Assembly: GCA_050747245.1 (NCBI GenBank)
Contig: JBOGNO010000016.1
Coordinates: forward strand, 35,167 to 99,166
Source: JBOGNO01 sp050747245
GTDB taxonomy: Bacteria > Acidobacteriota > Terriglobia > Acidiferrales > UBA7541
Direction: 5' to 3'
DNA length: 64,000 bases
The position numbers were made by a program, and so were the translations under genes. The notes below the pieces were generated by a model, which saw only the letters and a list, made by a program, of their open reading frames with translations, was not told the DNA's origin and made no database searches. Every line of letters begins with the position of its first letter. The stretch's first letter is position 1. Shown here piece by piece: positions 16,345 to 25,380 of the stretch.

Positions 16345-16364
16345 CCGCATGCCGCGGCATGCGG
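16345..16364. repeat. Perfect 20-base palindrome after nusB
   Basis: CCGCATGCCG followed directly by CGGCATGCGG, with no loop, 7 bases beyond the nusB stop. It has no T-tract, so it is not a standard intrinsic terminator; it may be a protein-binding site or an mRNA-end stem. Confidence 0.75.
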
Positions 16365-16371
16365 AAATCCT

Positions 16372-16782
16372 CTACTTAGCGCCTTGGAGCGATTTCTGCA
16401 CCGCGTCGAGCAGCCCGTTCAGGAACGGCCCAGCTTCGGGCGTGGAAAAAGTTTTCGCCAGTTCCAGCGCTTCGTCGAATACCACTTTCACCGGCGCCGT
16501 CCCAGCCTTGAACTCGTAAATCGCCAGCCGCAGGATCGAGCGGTCAATTGTCGACATGCGGTCCAGCCGCCAATTCTGGGAGAATTTCGCCGCGAGTTCG
16601 TCGCTGGATTTCACCTGTGCCACCGCGCCTTCGAAGAGCTCCTCCGCGAACTTGCGCGTGGATTCCGCGGCGCGCGCCGATTTCCAGAAATTCCTCTCGA
16701 TGTGTTTGGGATCCTGCGGAGCGATCTCCCACTGGAAAAGCATTTGCAGCGCGCACTCGCGCGATTTCCGGCGAAGCGTCAT
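16372..16782 (-). CDS. nusB: Transcription antitermination factor NusB
   Basis: A 136-residue all-helical NusB: RRKSRECALQMLFQWE at the start, FAEELFEGAVA in the middle, DRSILRLAIYEF and VVFDEALELAKTF near the end. It binds boxA RNA with NusE to promote rRNA antitermination. The ATG at 16782 gives the normal N-terminus and follows ribH by 10 bases, the common ribH-nusB pairing. Confidence 0.96.
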   Translation of the reverse strand: MTLRRKSRECALQMLFQWEIAPQDPKHIERNFWKSARAAESTRKFAEELFEGAVAQVKSSDELAAKFSQNWRLDRMSTIDRSILRLAIYEFKAGTAPVKVVFDEALELAKTFSTPEAGPFLNGLLDAVQKSLQGAK

Positions 16783-16792
16783 GCTTGCTTCT

Positions 16793-17305
16793 TCACCGGC
16801 GCTTGGCCGCGGGCTTCCCCGCCGCGGAAATTTTTCGCGCCACGTTGGCCATCTCAATGGCGGCGAGTCCGGCTTCGAATCCCTTGTTGCCGCTCTTGAG
16901 GCCGGCGCGGTCGATGGCCTGTTCGAGCGTGTCGCACGTCAGCACGCAGAATGCGATCGGCACACCGGTTTCAACCTGTGCCAGCTGCACGCCGCGCGCT
17001 ACTTCCGCGGAAACGTATTCGAAGTGCGCCGTCTCTCCACGCAGGACGCAGCCAATGGCGATGAGCGAGTCATAGCGTTTGGTCGCCGCCATTTTTTTCG
17101 CCGTCACCGGAATTTCAAACGATCCCGGCACGCGAACTACTTCCACGTTCTTTTCCGTCGCGCCCGCGCACTCCAGAACGTCCATCGCGCCCGCCAGCAG
17201 CCGTTCGGTAATAAAACTGTTGAATCGGCTCACCACAATGCCGAAGCGCAGGTTCTCCGCTCGAAGTTCGCCGCGAATCTGCTTCGCCCGCAAGTTCGTC
17301 CTCAC
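16793..17305 (-). CDS. ribH: 6,7-dimethyl-8-ribityllumazine synthase
   Basis: A 170-residue lumazine synthase, the penultimate step of riboflavin synthesis. Signature segments are FGIVVSRFNSFITERLL, VPGSFEIP and the catalytic histidine in GETAHFEYV. The GTG at 17305 overlaps the TGA of the enoyl-CoA hydratase gene, which argues for co-translation. The C-terminal lysine/arginine-rich tail is slightly longer than usual. Other rib genes are not in the window. Confidence 0.95.
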   Translation of the reverse strand: MRTNLRAKQIRGELRAENLRFGIVVSRFNSFITERLLAGAMDVLECAGATEKNVEVVRVPGSFEIPVTAKKMAATKRYDSLIAIGCVLRGETAHFEYVSAEVARGVQLAQVETGVPIAFCVLTCDTLEQAIDRAGLKSGNKGFEAGLAAIEMANVARKISAAGKPAAKRR

Positions 17306-18084
17306 CGTCCTTGAAATGTTGCCGCGCGCTTCTCGATGAACGCCCGCGTGCCTTCGTGCATGTCTTCGGTCGCGCAGCACAATCCAAACAGCGTCGCTTC
17401 CAGGAACAATCCTTCTTCCTGTGTCATTTCCATTCCGTGCTCTACGGCTTCCATCGCGAATTTCACCGCCAGCGGAGCGTTGGCGATGATTTTCCGCAGC
17501 AGCAGATCGGTCGCGGGAATCAGCTCTGCCGGCTCCACGACTTTATTCACCAAGCCGATGCGGTAAGCCTCTTCCGCTGAAATCATTTCTCCTGTCAGGA
17601 TCATTTCGTGCGCCAGGCCTTTCCCACACAGCCGCGCCAGCCGCTGCGAACCGCCATAGCCCGGGATAATTCCCAGCTTCACCTCCGGCTGGCCCAGCCT
17701 GGCGTTGCGCGACGCGATGCGCATCGTGCACGAGAGCGCCAGTTCGCAGCCGCCTCCCAGGGCGTAGCCGTTGATCGCCGCCACCGAAGGCTTTCCCATC
17801 GTTTCCAGCCGGTGAAAAATTTCCTGCCCGAAAAGCGAAAAATCTTTTCCGTCGATCGGCGTCCGCTGCGCCAGCTCGTTGATGTCCGCTCCAGCCACGA
17901 AGGCCTTGTCTCCCGCACCGGTTAATATCAGCGCGCGCACCTCGGCATCTTCTCGCGCGCGGTCCAGGCAAGCGCCCAATTCCTCCACCGTCTGCCGGTT
18001 CAGTGCGTTCAGCACCTTTGGCCGGTTGAAGGTGATCGTCGCCACCTTATCCTTCACTTCGTAGAGCAGATTTTCGTACGTCAT
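17302..18084 (-). CDS. Enoyl-CoA hydratase/isomerase family protein
   Basis: A 260-residue crotonase. Oxyanion-hole segments AFVAGADINEL and YALGGGCELALSC are present, with the LGIIPGYGGSQRL loop carrying the catalytic glutamates of true hydratases in the neighbouring helix. ATG at 18084 has an AGGAG box 8 bases upstream. It follows the 3-hydroxyacyl-CoA dehydrogenase gene by 31 bases, and together with the thiolase at 20357 supplies three steps of fatty-acid or butanoyl-CoA degradation. Confidence 0.94.
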   Translation of the reverse strand: MTYENLLYEVKDKVATITFNRPKVLNALNRQTVEELGACLDRAREDAEVRALILTGAGDKAFVAGADINELAQRTPIDGKDFSLFGQEIFHRLETMGKPSVAAINGYALGGGCELALSCTMRIASRNARLGQPEVKLGIIPGYGGSQRLARLCGKGLAHEMILTGEMISAEEAYRIGLVNKVVEPAELIPATDLLLRKIIANAPLAVKFAMEAVEHGMEMTQEEGLFLEATLFGLCCATEDMHEGTRAFIEKRAATFQGR

Positions 18085-18115
18085 GCCCGTGGCTCCTCTT
18101 CTCTGCAAAATTCTC

Positions 18116-19000
18116 TTAGCTTAGCTGCATCGGTTTCGGGTTCGCCGGGTCGGCGTAATCGTAAAATCCCCGTCCCGCTTTCCGCCCGTTCCATCCTGCC
18201 AGCACCATGCGCTTCAGTAGCGGAGGCGCGGCGAAGCGCTTCTCGTGGAATTCGTCGAACATGATGTTGGCGATGTAATACGTGGTGTCCAGCCCCACAA
18301 AATCGAGCAGCGTCAGCGGCCCCATGGGGTGGCCGCAGCCGAGCTTCATGGAATTGTCGATGTCCACGATCGAGCCCACGCCCTCTTCCAGCGCCCGCAC
18401 GGCGTCCAGGAGGTACGGAACCAGTAGCCGGTTCACGATGAACCCAGTGCGGTCCGTCGTCCGCACCGCCGTTTTCCCCAGTTTCCCCGCAAACGCCAGC
18501 ACCTCCTCGTAAATTTTCGGGTCCGTCGCAATCGTGCGGATCACTTCCACAAGTTTCATCACCGGCACGGGATTGAAAAAATGCATCCCCAGGAACCGCT
18601 CCGGTCTTTGCGTGAACGTGGCCATTTCGGTGATGGATAGCGAGGAAGTGTTGCTCGCGAAAATGGTCGCCTTGGGGCAAATCTTGTCCAGAGCCGTCCA
18701 CAATTCCCGCTTCGCCGGCAATTGCTCGATGATGGCTTCGATGATGAAGTCCCGGTCGCCCAAGTCTTCCAGTTTCGTCGTTCCACGCAGCCGCCCGCGA
18801 ATCTCGTCGCGCTGCGCCGCGCTGATGGCGGTTTTCTCCACCAGGCGGTTCAGATTCTTCTCGATGGATTTCAGGCCCTTCTCCACCAGCTCCGGTGTCA
18901 CTTCCCGCACCGTCACCTGGCATCCCGCCTGCGCCGCTACCTGTGCAATCCCCGAACCCATCAGGCCGCAGCCCGCCACTCCCACCTTCTCAATCGCCAT
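18116..19000 (-). CDS. 3-hydroxyacyl-CoA (3-hydroxybutyryl-CoA) dehydrogenase
   Basis: A 294-residue short-form dehydrogenase. The NAD-binding motif is GVAGCGLMGSGIAQ (7-20); catalytic residues fall in ASNTSSLSI and the GMHFFNPVPVMKLVEVI segment with the active histidine; the C-terminal domain has FIVNRLLVPYLLDA. The length fits single-domain PaaH/Hbd enzymes, not the fused FadB. ATG at 19000 has a GGGGGAA/GGAG ribosome site. It lies downstream of the arsR gene in the same direction. Confidence 0.95.
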   Translation of the reverse strand: MAIEKVGVAGCGLMGSGIAQVAAQAGCQVTVREVTPELVEKGLKSIEKNLNRLVEKTAISAAQRDEIRGRLRGTTKLEDLGDRDFIIEAIIEQLPAKRELWTALDKICPKATIFASNTSSLSITEMATFTQRPERFLGMHFFNPVPVMKLVEVIRTIATDPKIYEEVLAFAGKLGKTAVRTTDRTGFIVNRLLVPYLLDAVRALEEGVGSIVDIDNSMKLGCGHPMGPLTLLDFVGLDTTYYIANIMFDEFHEKRFAAPPLLKRMVLAGWNGRKAGRGFYDYADPANPKPMQLS

Positions 19001-19116
19001 GCTCCATTCCCCCCGAAGAGCGCAACCAGTGCGCGTAATAGGGTACGGGAAAACCGGATTTGGTTCCAGCCTCGCGCTCAGGGAAAGCCGAAGCTTTTGG
19101 GGCCTTTCGAAATCTT

Positions 19117-19410
19117 CTAGCGCTTCGAGGTTTGCTTGTGGCGTGACAATCGCGCGAGCGAATGCGTGTAATGACGCATCGTCTCTGGATTGGCGCGGAT
19201 GTGCATGAATTGCCCTTCGCGCCGGCTTTCGATCAGCCCCGCTTCGGAGAGGACTTTCAAGTGGTGTGAAATCGTCGCGGGAGTCAGGCTCTCGAGCCCG
19301 AGGAGTTTCTGGCAGCTCATTTCCTTCTCTGCGGCGATGGCTTCGAAAATACGCAGCCGCGTCGGGTCGCCGAGGGCCTTCGAGATCTTGACCATTTCCT
19401 TGATCACCAT
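19117..19410 (-). CDS. ArsR-family winged-helix regulator
   Basis: A 97-residue ArsR/SmtB-type repressor: ISKALGDPTRLRIFEAIA (about 9-26), then the recognition helix in TPATISHHLKVLSEAGLIESRREG and the wing. There is no CxC metal-binding pair (the only cysteine is in MSCQKLL), so metal sensing is doubtful. It heads the beta-oxidation genes and is divergent from the SDR gene, with an inverted repeat between them as the candidate operator. Confidence 0.93.
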   Translation of the reverse strand: MVIKEMVKISKALGDPTRLRIFEAIAAEKEMSCQKLLGLESLTPATISHHLKVLSEAGLIESRREGQFMHIRANPETMRHYTHSLARLSRHKQTSKR

Positions 19411-19511
19411 GCATTTCAGATTCTAGCGAAGCCGCCCCGGATTCACCAGCCGGGCCCACTGGATGGATGGTGTCTCCCCGCGCGGGCAAAAGAATCCTGA
19501 ATCTCTGCTAG

Positions 19512-19535
19512 TTAGACACTCATCTAAGTGTCGAA
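19512..19535. promoter_or_regulatory. Inverted repeat between arsR and the SDR gene, likely ArsR operator
   Basis: GACACT (19515-19520), six bases, AGTGTC (19527-19532), extended by TT/AA at the flanks. It lies about 50 bases before the SDR start and 100 bases before arsR, in the range of a shared operator. Confidence 0.6.
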
Positions 19536-19589
19536 CGGGGGAGTCTCGCAGAAGGCGGGGGCGAAACTCCAAACCCTGAGGAGATGAAC

Positions 19590-20339
19590 ATGAACAGGCT
19601 CGAAGGAAAGGTGGCAGTGATTACCGGAGGCAACAGCGGCATCGGGCTTGCCACGGCGATATTGTTTCGTGAGGAAGGCGCGCGCGTGGCCATCGCGGGG
19701 CGCAGTGCGGAAACTCTGAAGGAAGCGGCGAAAGCGCTCGGCAGCAGCGCTCTGGTCGTGCAAGCAGACGTCTCGCGCCTGTCTGACATTGACAAATTGT
19801 TCGCCGAGGTAGCCAAAAACTTCGGCAAAATTGACGTGCTCTTCGTAAACGCCGGCATCGCCAAATTCGCGCCGGTCGAGCAAACCACCGAGCAGGTATT
19901 CAACGAGATTTTCGATACCAACGTGAAGGGCGCGTTCTTCACCATTCAGGGCGCGCTGCCGCACCTCAATGACGGCGCGGTCATTATCCTGAACACTTCG
20001 ATCGCGAGTTCCACGGGCACGCCCAACACCAGCGCTTATTCCGCGAGCAAAGCGGCGTTGCGATCGCTGGCGCGTACGGTAGGTGCGGAGCTGGTGGACC
20101 GCGGCATTCGCGTGAACGTGGTCAGCCCGGGCCCGATTGCCACGCCGATCTTGGATCGCCTCGGCCTGCCCCCGGAATCTGTGGATGAAGTCGTGCGCAG
20201 CATCGTTGCCAAAGTCCCGATGAAGCGCATCGGCCAGCCCGAAGAGGTCGCCCGCACGGTCTTGTTTTTTGCGACGCCGGATTCTTCTTATATTACCGGC
20301 GCTGAACTCAATGTAGGTGGCGGCATGGGCCAGTTCTGA
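19590..20339 (+). CDS. Short-chain dehydrogenase/reductase
   Basis: A 249-residue classical SDR. The cofactor motif is TGGNSGIGLA near the N-terminus, the active site is the S of NTSIASS plus YSASK, and PGPIATP follows. It ends with the quinone/3-oxoacyl reductase-like GGGMGQF. The second ATG (19590) was chosen because AGGAG lies 6 bases before it; the first ATG (19584) is too close to the box. Substrate unknown; many such enzymes are induced by electrophiles through an adjacent regulator, as the divergent arsR suggests. Confidence 0.93.
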   Translation: MNRLEGKVAVITGGNSGIGLATAILFREEGARVAIAGRSAETLKEAAKALGSSALVVQADVSRLSDIDKLFAEVAKNFGKIDVLFVNAGIAKFAPVEQTTEQVFNEIFDTNVKGAFFTIQGALPHLNDGAVIILNTSIASSTGTPNTSAYSASKAALRSLARTVGAELVDRGIRVNVVSPGPIATPILDRLGLPPESVDEVVRSIVAKVPMKRIGQPEEVARTVLFFATPDSSYITGAELNVGGGMGQF

Positions 20340-20356
20340 AAGCGCGTTGTGGATAA

Positions 20357-21544
20357 TTAGCTGAAGGATTCGACGATCATGGCGATGCCCTGTCCGCCGC
20401 CGATGCAGGCGCTGGCCACACCGTAGCGCGCGTTGCGCCGCCGCAATTCCAGCAGCAGCGTAAGCACGATGCGCGTCCCGGTGGCCGCCAGCGGATGGCC
20501 GAGCGCGATGGCCCCGCCGTTCACGTTGGTTTTCTCGCGCGGAAGACCCAGCTCTTTTTCCACCGCCAGGTACTGCGCCGCGAACGCTTCATTCACTTCG
20601 ATCAAATCAATCTGCCGGAGTTCCATCTTCGCGGCACCGAGCGCTTTGCGGATCGCCGGCACCGGCCCGATGCCCATGATGCGCGGTTCGACACCGGCCG
20701 TCGCCCACGAAACGATTCGACCCAGCGGCTTCCATCCGCGCTCCTTCGCCGTTTTTTCGTGCGCCACCACGGCCGCCGCCGCACCATCCACGATCCCGCT
20801 GGCATTTCCTGCGGTGGTCACGCCGTCTTTGCGGAAGGCCGCGGGCAGCGCCGCCAATATCTCCATCGTTGTTTCCGGCCGCCGGTGATCGTCTTCCGTC
20901 ACCATGATCGTCTTCTTGCCTTTCTTTACCTCGACCGGAGTAATTTCTTCCTTCATCTTGCACGCGCGAAAAGCCGCTTCCGCGGCCTGCTGGCTGCGCA
21001 GCGCGTACTCGTCGCACTCCCGCCGCGAAATTTTGTGTTGCGCCGCCAGATTTTCCGCCGTGTCGGACATCGTGCACCCGCCCATCGGGTCGTACAGTCC
21101 CGAAACCAGGGAATCCTCCAATTTCCCTTCTCCAAGCCGGAATCCTGCGCGCGCCCCGCGGATCACGTGCGGCGCCTGGCTCATGTTTTCCGTTCCTCCG
21201 GCCAGCACTAACTTGGCTTCGCCCAGCAGGATTCTCTGCGCCGCCTGGCTGAGGGACTCGATCCCCGAGCCGCACAGCCGGTTGACCGTCACGCCGGGCG
21301 TTTCCACCGGCAATCCCGCCTTGAGTCCCACATGCCGCGCGCAATACAGCGCATCCGCGCTGGTCTGCATCACGTTGCCGAAAACCACGTGGTCGAATTC
21401 GCCCGCATCCGCGCCCGAACGCCGGATCGCTTCCCGCGCCGCCACCGCTCCCAGCTCAATCGCTGTTGTTTCGTAAAAAACGCCGTTGTAGCGTGCCATC
21501 GGCGTGCGCGCTCCGGCCACAATCACTGCATCAGTGGGGAACAT
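20357..21544 (-). CDS. Acetyl-CoA acetyltransferase (thiolase)
   Basis: A 395-residue thiolase. All three catalytic regions are present: the nucleophile in VNRLCGSGIESL (about residue 90), NGGAIALGHPLAATG with the histidine, and the second cysteine in SACIGGGQG. The length matches biosynthetic/degradative AtoB/PhaA-type enzymes. Convergent with the SDR gene 17 bases away and 22 bases downstream of the TPR-GAF gene. Likely partner of the hydratase and dehydrogenase on the far side of the SDR gene. Confidence 0.95.
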   Translation of the reverse strand: MFPTDAVIVAGARTPMARYNGVFYETTAIELGAVAAREAIRRSGADAGEFDHVVFGNVMQTSADALYCARHVGLKAGLPVETPGVTVNRLCGSGIESLSQAAQRILLGEAKLVLAGGTENMSQAPHVIRGARAGFRLGEGKLEDSLVSGLYDPMGGCTMSDTAENLAAQHKISRRECDEYALRSQQAAEAAFRACKMKEEITPVEVKKGKKTIMVTEDDHRRPETTMEILAALPAAFRKDGVTTAGNASGIVDGAAAAVVAHEKTAKERGWKPLGRIVSWATAGVEPRIMGIGPVPAIRKALGAAKMELRQIDLIEVNEAFAAQYLAVEKELGLPREKTNVNGGAIALGHPLAATGTRIVLTLLLELRRRNARYGVASACIGGGQGIAMIVESFS

Positions 21545-21566
21545 GTGTCTCCTCGAATGTTGGATT

Positions 21567-24107
21567 TTATGCTTCGGGCGCCGCGAGCGCGAGCAGGGCG
21601 TCGCCGCCCTGGCTGCGCGCGTCTTCCAGGCCCTCTTCGGCGCGGTTGATCCATTCCGTCACGCGGTCTTCGTGCTCATCTTCGGGCCGGTCGGCCACCG
21701 GAGCCACCACGGCGCTGATTGTCGGCGCCGGCTTTTTCCACGGAGGCTCCACTTCCGCCGCCGCGCGCCGCAGTTTCTCCGCCACCGCCCGAGCGGCTTC
21801 CAGTCCGGTATCCGGCAGTATAAAAGCAATCGCCCACGCCGTGTACTTCACCGCCAGGTCTCCCTGCCTCACCGAGCTTTCGAGCGCCTTCGCCACCTGC
21901 TGGATGTACTGGTCGATTTGCGCCTCGCCGTGCTGTCGCAGCAACTCTTGTCCGCGATCGATCTGCAAAATCGCCAGCGATACCGTGCTGCGCTGCGATT
22001 TGGCCCGCTTGATTTCCGCCAGCAAACAATCTAGGTAAGCCCCGCGCCCCAGCAATCCGGTTCTCTCGTCAGCCACAGAGAGCGTGCGCACCAGCGTGCG
22101 CAGCCGCGTATGACTCACGCACAGCACCAGTTGGTCGCCGATGGACTGTAAGAAGAAACTTTCGCTAGGCTTCCACGTTCGAAGTTCCGTTTCACCCACC
22201 ACCAGCACGCCCGCGGCCTCCTGCGATTCATTGTCCGTAAGCTGCACGCCCAGAGCCGTCTGCAATCCCAGTTCGCGCAGCGCCGGCACGACCGTGGCCC
22301 GCAGTTCCACGCCACCCAGCGAATCGGGCACGGCCACGGAGAGTTGCCGCAATAACCCTGCGCCCGCTTCTTTGCTCGCAGCCGCCGCTCCCTTCGCGCG
22401 ATACTCCGAGGATATCTGTCCGGCTTCTCCGGGCCGTCCCACTGCCGCCAGGCAGTGCGCCGCTCCCAGGTACGTCGCGATTTCTCTCACCGCCACGGCC
22501 ACCACTTCGCGCGGAGTCGCTTGCCGGTACATCAGCTTAGTTATCTCCGCGATTGCCGCGAGGTCCGGTCTTGTATCCGCGTTCAATCCGCCCACGGGTG
22601 CAGCCTCAGCCTTCGCCCCGGCGGATTTTTCTGCCAGTGGCGCGCCTTTCGGCCACCAGCTGGCTCTCTCGTAAGCCGCGCGCAGCCGCTCGTTCTTTTC
22701 TTCTTCGCCCGGAAACATCTCCGCGATACGTTCCAGCCGCTCCACGGCTTTGGCCTTCAGCGAGTACTGCAGGAAAATCTCCACCTGCACGATCAGGTCT
22801 TCGAGCACCTGCCGCGCGCGTTCCTCCTCGGACATCATTTCATTTCCGGCCGTATCTCCCGCAGCCAGTCCGCTTTCCGTGCGCCCCAGCACCGTGGCGG
22901 CTTTTGCCGCGCGCGACATAACGCTGCGGATGTAATCCGCACCGGCCTTGCCTTCGAGCTGCGCGATGCGCTCGTGGTTGCGGTAGTCGTACGGATCAAT
23001 GTCCACCAGCCGGTCGAGCGCCTCGCACGCTTCCGGAATTCTCTCCGCCTTCAAATACAAATCGAAGAGCCTCACCAGCGCGTCGAAATATTTTGCCTCG
23101 CGGTTGAGCGACTCGTACATCCGCGCCGCGAATTGCGCCAGCTCCATCGATTGCGGTGCGGCGCTCTCCAGTTTTTCCACCTGCGTCACGAAGTCGCTTT
23201 CCCGCCTCAGTCCGAACATCCATTCCTGTACCACAGCCAGCGTTTCCACGGCCTTCCCGTCCTGCCCCGTGGCCACGTACGCTCCCGCGAGCTCAAACAG
23301 CTTCGAAAAACTGTCCGGCTTCTGACGGTAGTAAGCTTCGAGCGCCGCCCGCGCGCGGTCGAGATCCCCTTTGCGCAGCAGGGCTTCGCCGTACACTCCC
23401 AGGAACGTCGCGTCTGCCTCGCCGGGCGAAAAAGGTTCCAGCAGCGCGACCGCCCCCGCCGCGTCACCCTTGCGCAGCCGCGCGTGCGCGTAGAGCAGCG
23501 AAACGCTTCTCTCATGTGGTGCGAGCTGGTGTGCCGCGGCAAATAATTCTAGCGCCCCGTCGAGTTCTCCGACGGCCAGCGAAATCTGTCCCGCGCGCAG
23601 GTATCCGTGCGCGGCGGTTTCCTTCTTTCCCAGCAATTCCGCCAGGTGCGCCAGGTTCAGGTGCCGCGCCGGGTTTTCCGGATCGAGTTGCGCGATTTTT
23701 TCCAGGCACAGCAGCGCATCCGTCCCCTGGCTTTGCTCCTTGAAGCCCTCCGCCGCCAGCGCATAGACCTCGATGGCCTCCGCTGCGCGGTTTAGTTTTT
23801 GCTGCAGCAGCGCGTAACGCAGCAGCCGCTCCGGAGGCTGCCCCGCGCTGCGCAGAAATCGCGTGTAGAGCGCCCCCGCCTTCGCTGCGTCGCCCGCTTC
23901 CACCAGCCGGTCGAATTGCAGCCCGTAATAGAGCGCCGCCCTGCCCGTTTCGCCCAGTTGCGTGTGGAGATCCGCCAGCGCCTGCACCGCTTCCGCGTGC
24001 CCGGGCGACTGCTCGAGCGCCGCCTGATATTCTCCGACCGCGTCGCGCAGCTTTCCTTTTTCGGCCAGGCGCCGCCCGCGTTCGAGATGTTTGTGGATGT
24101 CGGCCAT
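21567..24107 (-). CDS. TPR - GAF-like - degenerate GGDEF protein
   Basis: An 846-residue soluble protein. The first about 480 residues are TPR-like helical repeats (HLERGRRLAEKGKLRDAVGE at the start). A GAF-like region spans about 520-680 (AEITKLMYRQATPREVVAVA onward). The C-terminal about 150 residues align with GGDEF domains (DERTGLLGRGAYLDCLL, LAILQIDRG) but the active motif is YTAWAIAF instead of GGDEF (near 753-757), so no diguanylate cyclase activity is expected; it could be a GTP or protein sensor. ATG at 24107 gives an ordinary TPR beginning. A signal-integrating scaffold is the likely role. Confidence 0.87.
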   Translation of the reverse strand: MADIHKHLERGRRLAEKGKLRDAVGEYQAALEQSPGHAEAVQALADLHTQLGETGRAALYYGLQFDRLVEAGDAAKAGALYTRFLRSAGQPPERLLRYALLQQKLNRAAEAIEVYALAAEGFKEQSQGTDALLCLEKIAQLDPENPARHLNLAHLAELLGKKETAAHGYLRAGQISLAVGELDGALELFAAAHQLAPHERSVSLLYAHARLRKGDAAGAVALLEPFSPGEADATFLGVYGEALLRKGDLDRARAALEAYYRQKPDSFSKLFELAGAYVATGQDGKAVETLAVVQEWMFGLRRESDFVTQVEKLESAAPQSMELAQFAARMYESLNREAKYFDALVRLFDLYLKAERIPEACEALDRLVDIDPYDYRNHERIAQLEGKAGADYIRSVMSRAAKAATVLGRTESGLAAGDTAGNEMMSEEERARQVLEDLIVQVEIFLQYSLKAKAVERLERIAEMFPGEEEKNERLRAAYERASWWPKGAPLAEKSAGAKAEAAPVGGLNADTRPDLAAIAEITKLMYRQATPREVVAVAVREIATYLGAAHCLAAVGRPGEAGQISSEYRAKGAAAASKEAGAGLLRQLSVAVPDSLGGVELRATVVPALRELGLQTALGVQLTDNESQEAAGVLVVGETELRTWKPSESFFLQSIGDQLVLCVSHTRLRTLVRTLSVADERTGLLGRGAYLDCLLAEIKRAKSQRSTVSLAILQIDRGQELLRQHGEAQIDQYIQQVAKALESSVRQGDLAVKYTAWAIAFILPDTGLEAARAVAEKLRRAAAEVEPPWKKPAPTISAVVAPVADRPEDEHEDRVTEWINRAEEGLEDARSQGGDALLALAAPEA

Positions 24108-24294
24108 GAATTTCGCCGCCTGCCTCGTTACATAACTATACGCCGCGCCTGCGCCAAAGCGCACTCCGCCCATTCGTTTCGTGCTTCATTGATAGCGAGC
24201 GCGATTCCGGCTCGCGGAATGTCTGCGGTTGATTCGCCGCGTGGCAATTTTGCGGCTTAGCCGAGCGCTTTCCCGCGGCCCCCGCGGAGAAATA

Positions 24295-25380
24295 TCAGCG
24301 CGAGCGCCCTTCCACCGGCAATTGCCGGATTTCCTCGCGCAACCGAAAGATGGATATCCCGCTTTGCAGTGTGGCGATCAGCCCCACAATGAGGCACGGC
24401 ACCGTGAGCATCACGAAAGCGAACACCGAAAACCCGGCCACCTGCGTATTGTCCAGTTGGAACTGTTCTTGGAAAACCCGCAAACCGAGCACGCAAAAAA
24501 ACTGGTAGGAACCCACGTTTGCCGGAGCGTTCGGCAGCGATACCCCCAGATTAATCACTAGCAGCACCACCACCGCGTCTAGGAACGGCAGGTCCAGATG
24601 GTACGACCTCATCATCGCCCACAGCGCTAGAACCTGGAAAAACGGCATCAGCGCCGAAGTCAGTACCGCGGGATAAAAACTCGGCGATGTGCCCATCGCG
24701 TGCAGCCCCACCAGCGCGGCCATGAATTTCCCCGGCGGCTTTCCCCCATTCCCGCCGTTTTCCGCCGTGTCTCCCAGCCTGTATTCGAAATACAGAATCC
24801 CCGCGAGCGCCAGCGCCACCAGCACCAGCGCCACGATCCCCAGGTCGTCGGCCGCGCTCTTGAATTTTGGCGGCAGCTCAACGAACAGCGACACCACGCC
24901 CAGCGCCAGCGTCGCCTCCACCAGGTCCACCAGGCGCTCCACTCCCACGGACCCGATCGCTTTCCCGAAACCGATTCCCTCGCCCTTCGAAATCAAGTAG
25001 CTGCGCAGCAGCTCCCCGGGCCGCAGCGGAAAAAGGTTCGCGAAGAGCCCCGCGTACACCGCCCGCACCGTTCGCGTCACCCGGACGTGCCCGAAGGGCA
25101 TGAGCAGCATCTTCCAACGCGCGCCCTGCATGTAATAGCTCACCAGCTCGAACGCGATGCCCACCAGCACCCAGCTCCAATCCACGTTGGAGACGTCGCG
25201 CAGCGCCCTTGCCGGATGGGTCCCGTGGAGCACGTACGCCAGTGCCGCGATCGCCAGCGCGCAGCCCACCCAGGGCGCTAGCCGCGAATAGTTTCGCGAA
25301 GCGGATTGTCCTACCGTGGTCAACGCCTTTCCTTGCTCTCCGAAGGAGGCTCGCTCCAGAGCGCGTTCATGCTTCCGCAT
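24295..25380 (-). CDS. UPF0104/YbhN-family membrane protein (lysylphosphatidylglycerol-synthase-like TM domain)
   Basis: A protein of about 361 residues with eight or so membrane helices, the family phrase LRPGELLRSYLISKGEGI, and the helix pair VLLVINLGVSLPNAPANVGSYQFFCVLGL near the C-terminus (seen in UPF0104). Such proteins are linked to lipid or polyprenyl-glycan transport; the exact role is unknown. The start is uncertain: ATG at 25380 has GGAG too close to it, and a TTG start about 20 codons later has a better AAGG box. Confidence 0.85.
   Translation of the reverse strand: MRKHERALERASFGEQGKALTTVGQSASRNYSRLAPWVGCALAIAALAYVLHGTHPARALRDVSNVDWSWVLVGIAFELVSYYMQGARWKMLLMPFGHVRVTRTVRAVYAGLFANLFPLRPGELLRSYLISKGEGIGFGKAIGSVGVERLVDLVEATLALGVVSLFVELPPKFKSAADDLGIVALVLVALALAGILYFEYRLGDTAENGGNGGKPPGKFMAALVGLHAMGTSPSFYPAVLTSALMPFFQVLALWAMMRSYHLDLPFLDAVVVLLVINLGVSLPNAPANVGSYQFFCVLGLRVFQEQFQLDNTQVAGFSVFAFVMLTVPCLIVGLIATLQSGISIFRLREEIRQLPVEGRSR

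Noticed and set aside
21567..24107. Active diguanylate cyclase
   Set aside because: The GGDEF motif is replaced by TAWAI and other catalytic residues are lost.
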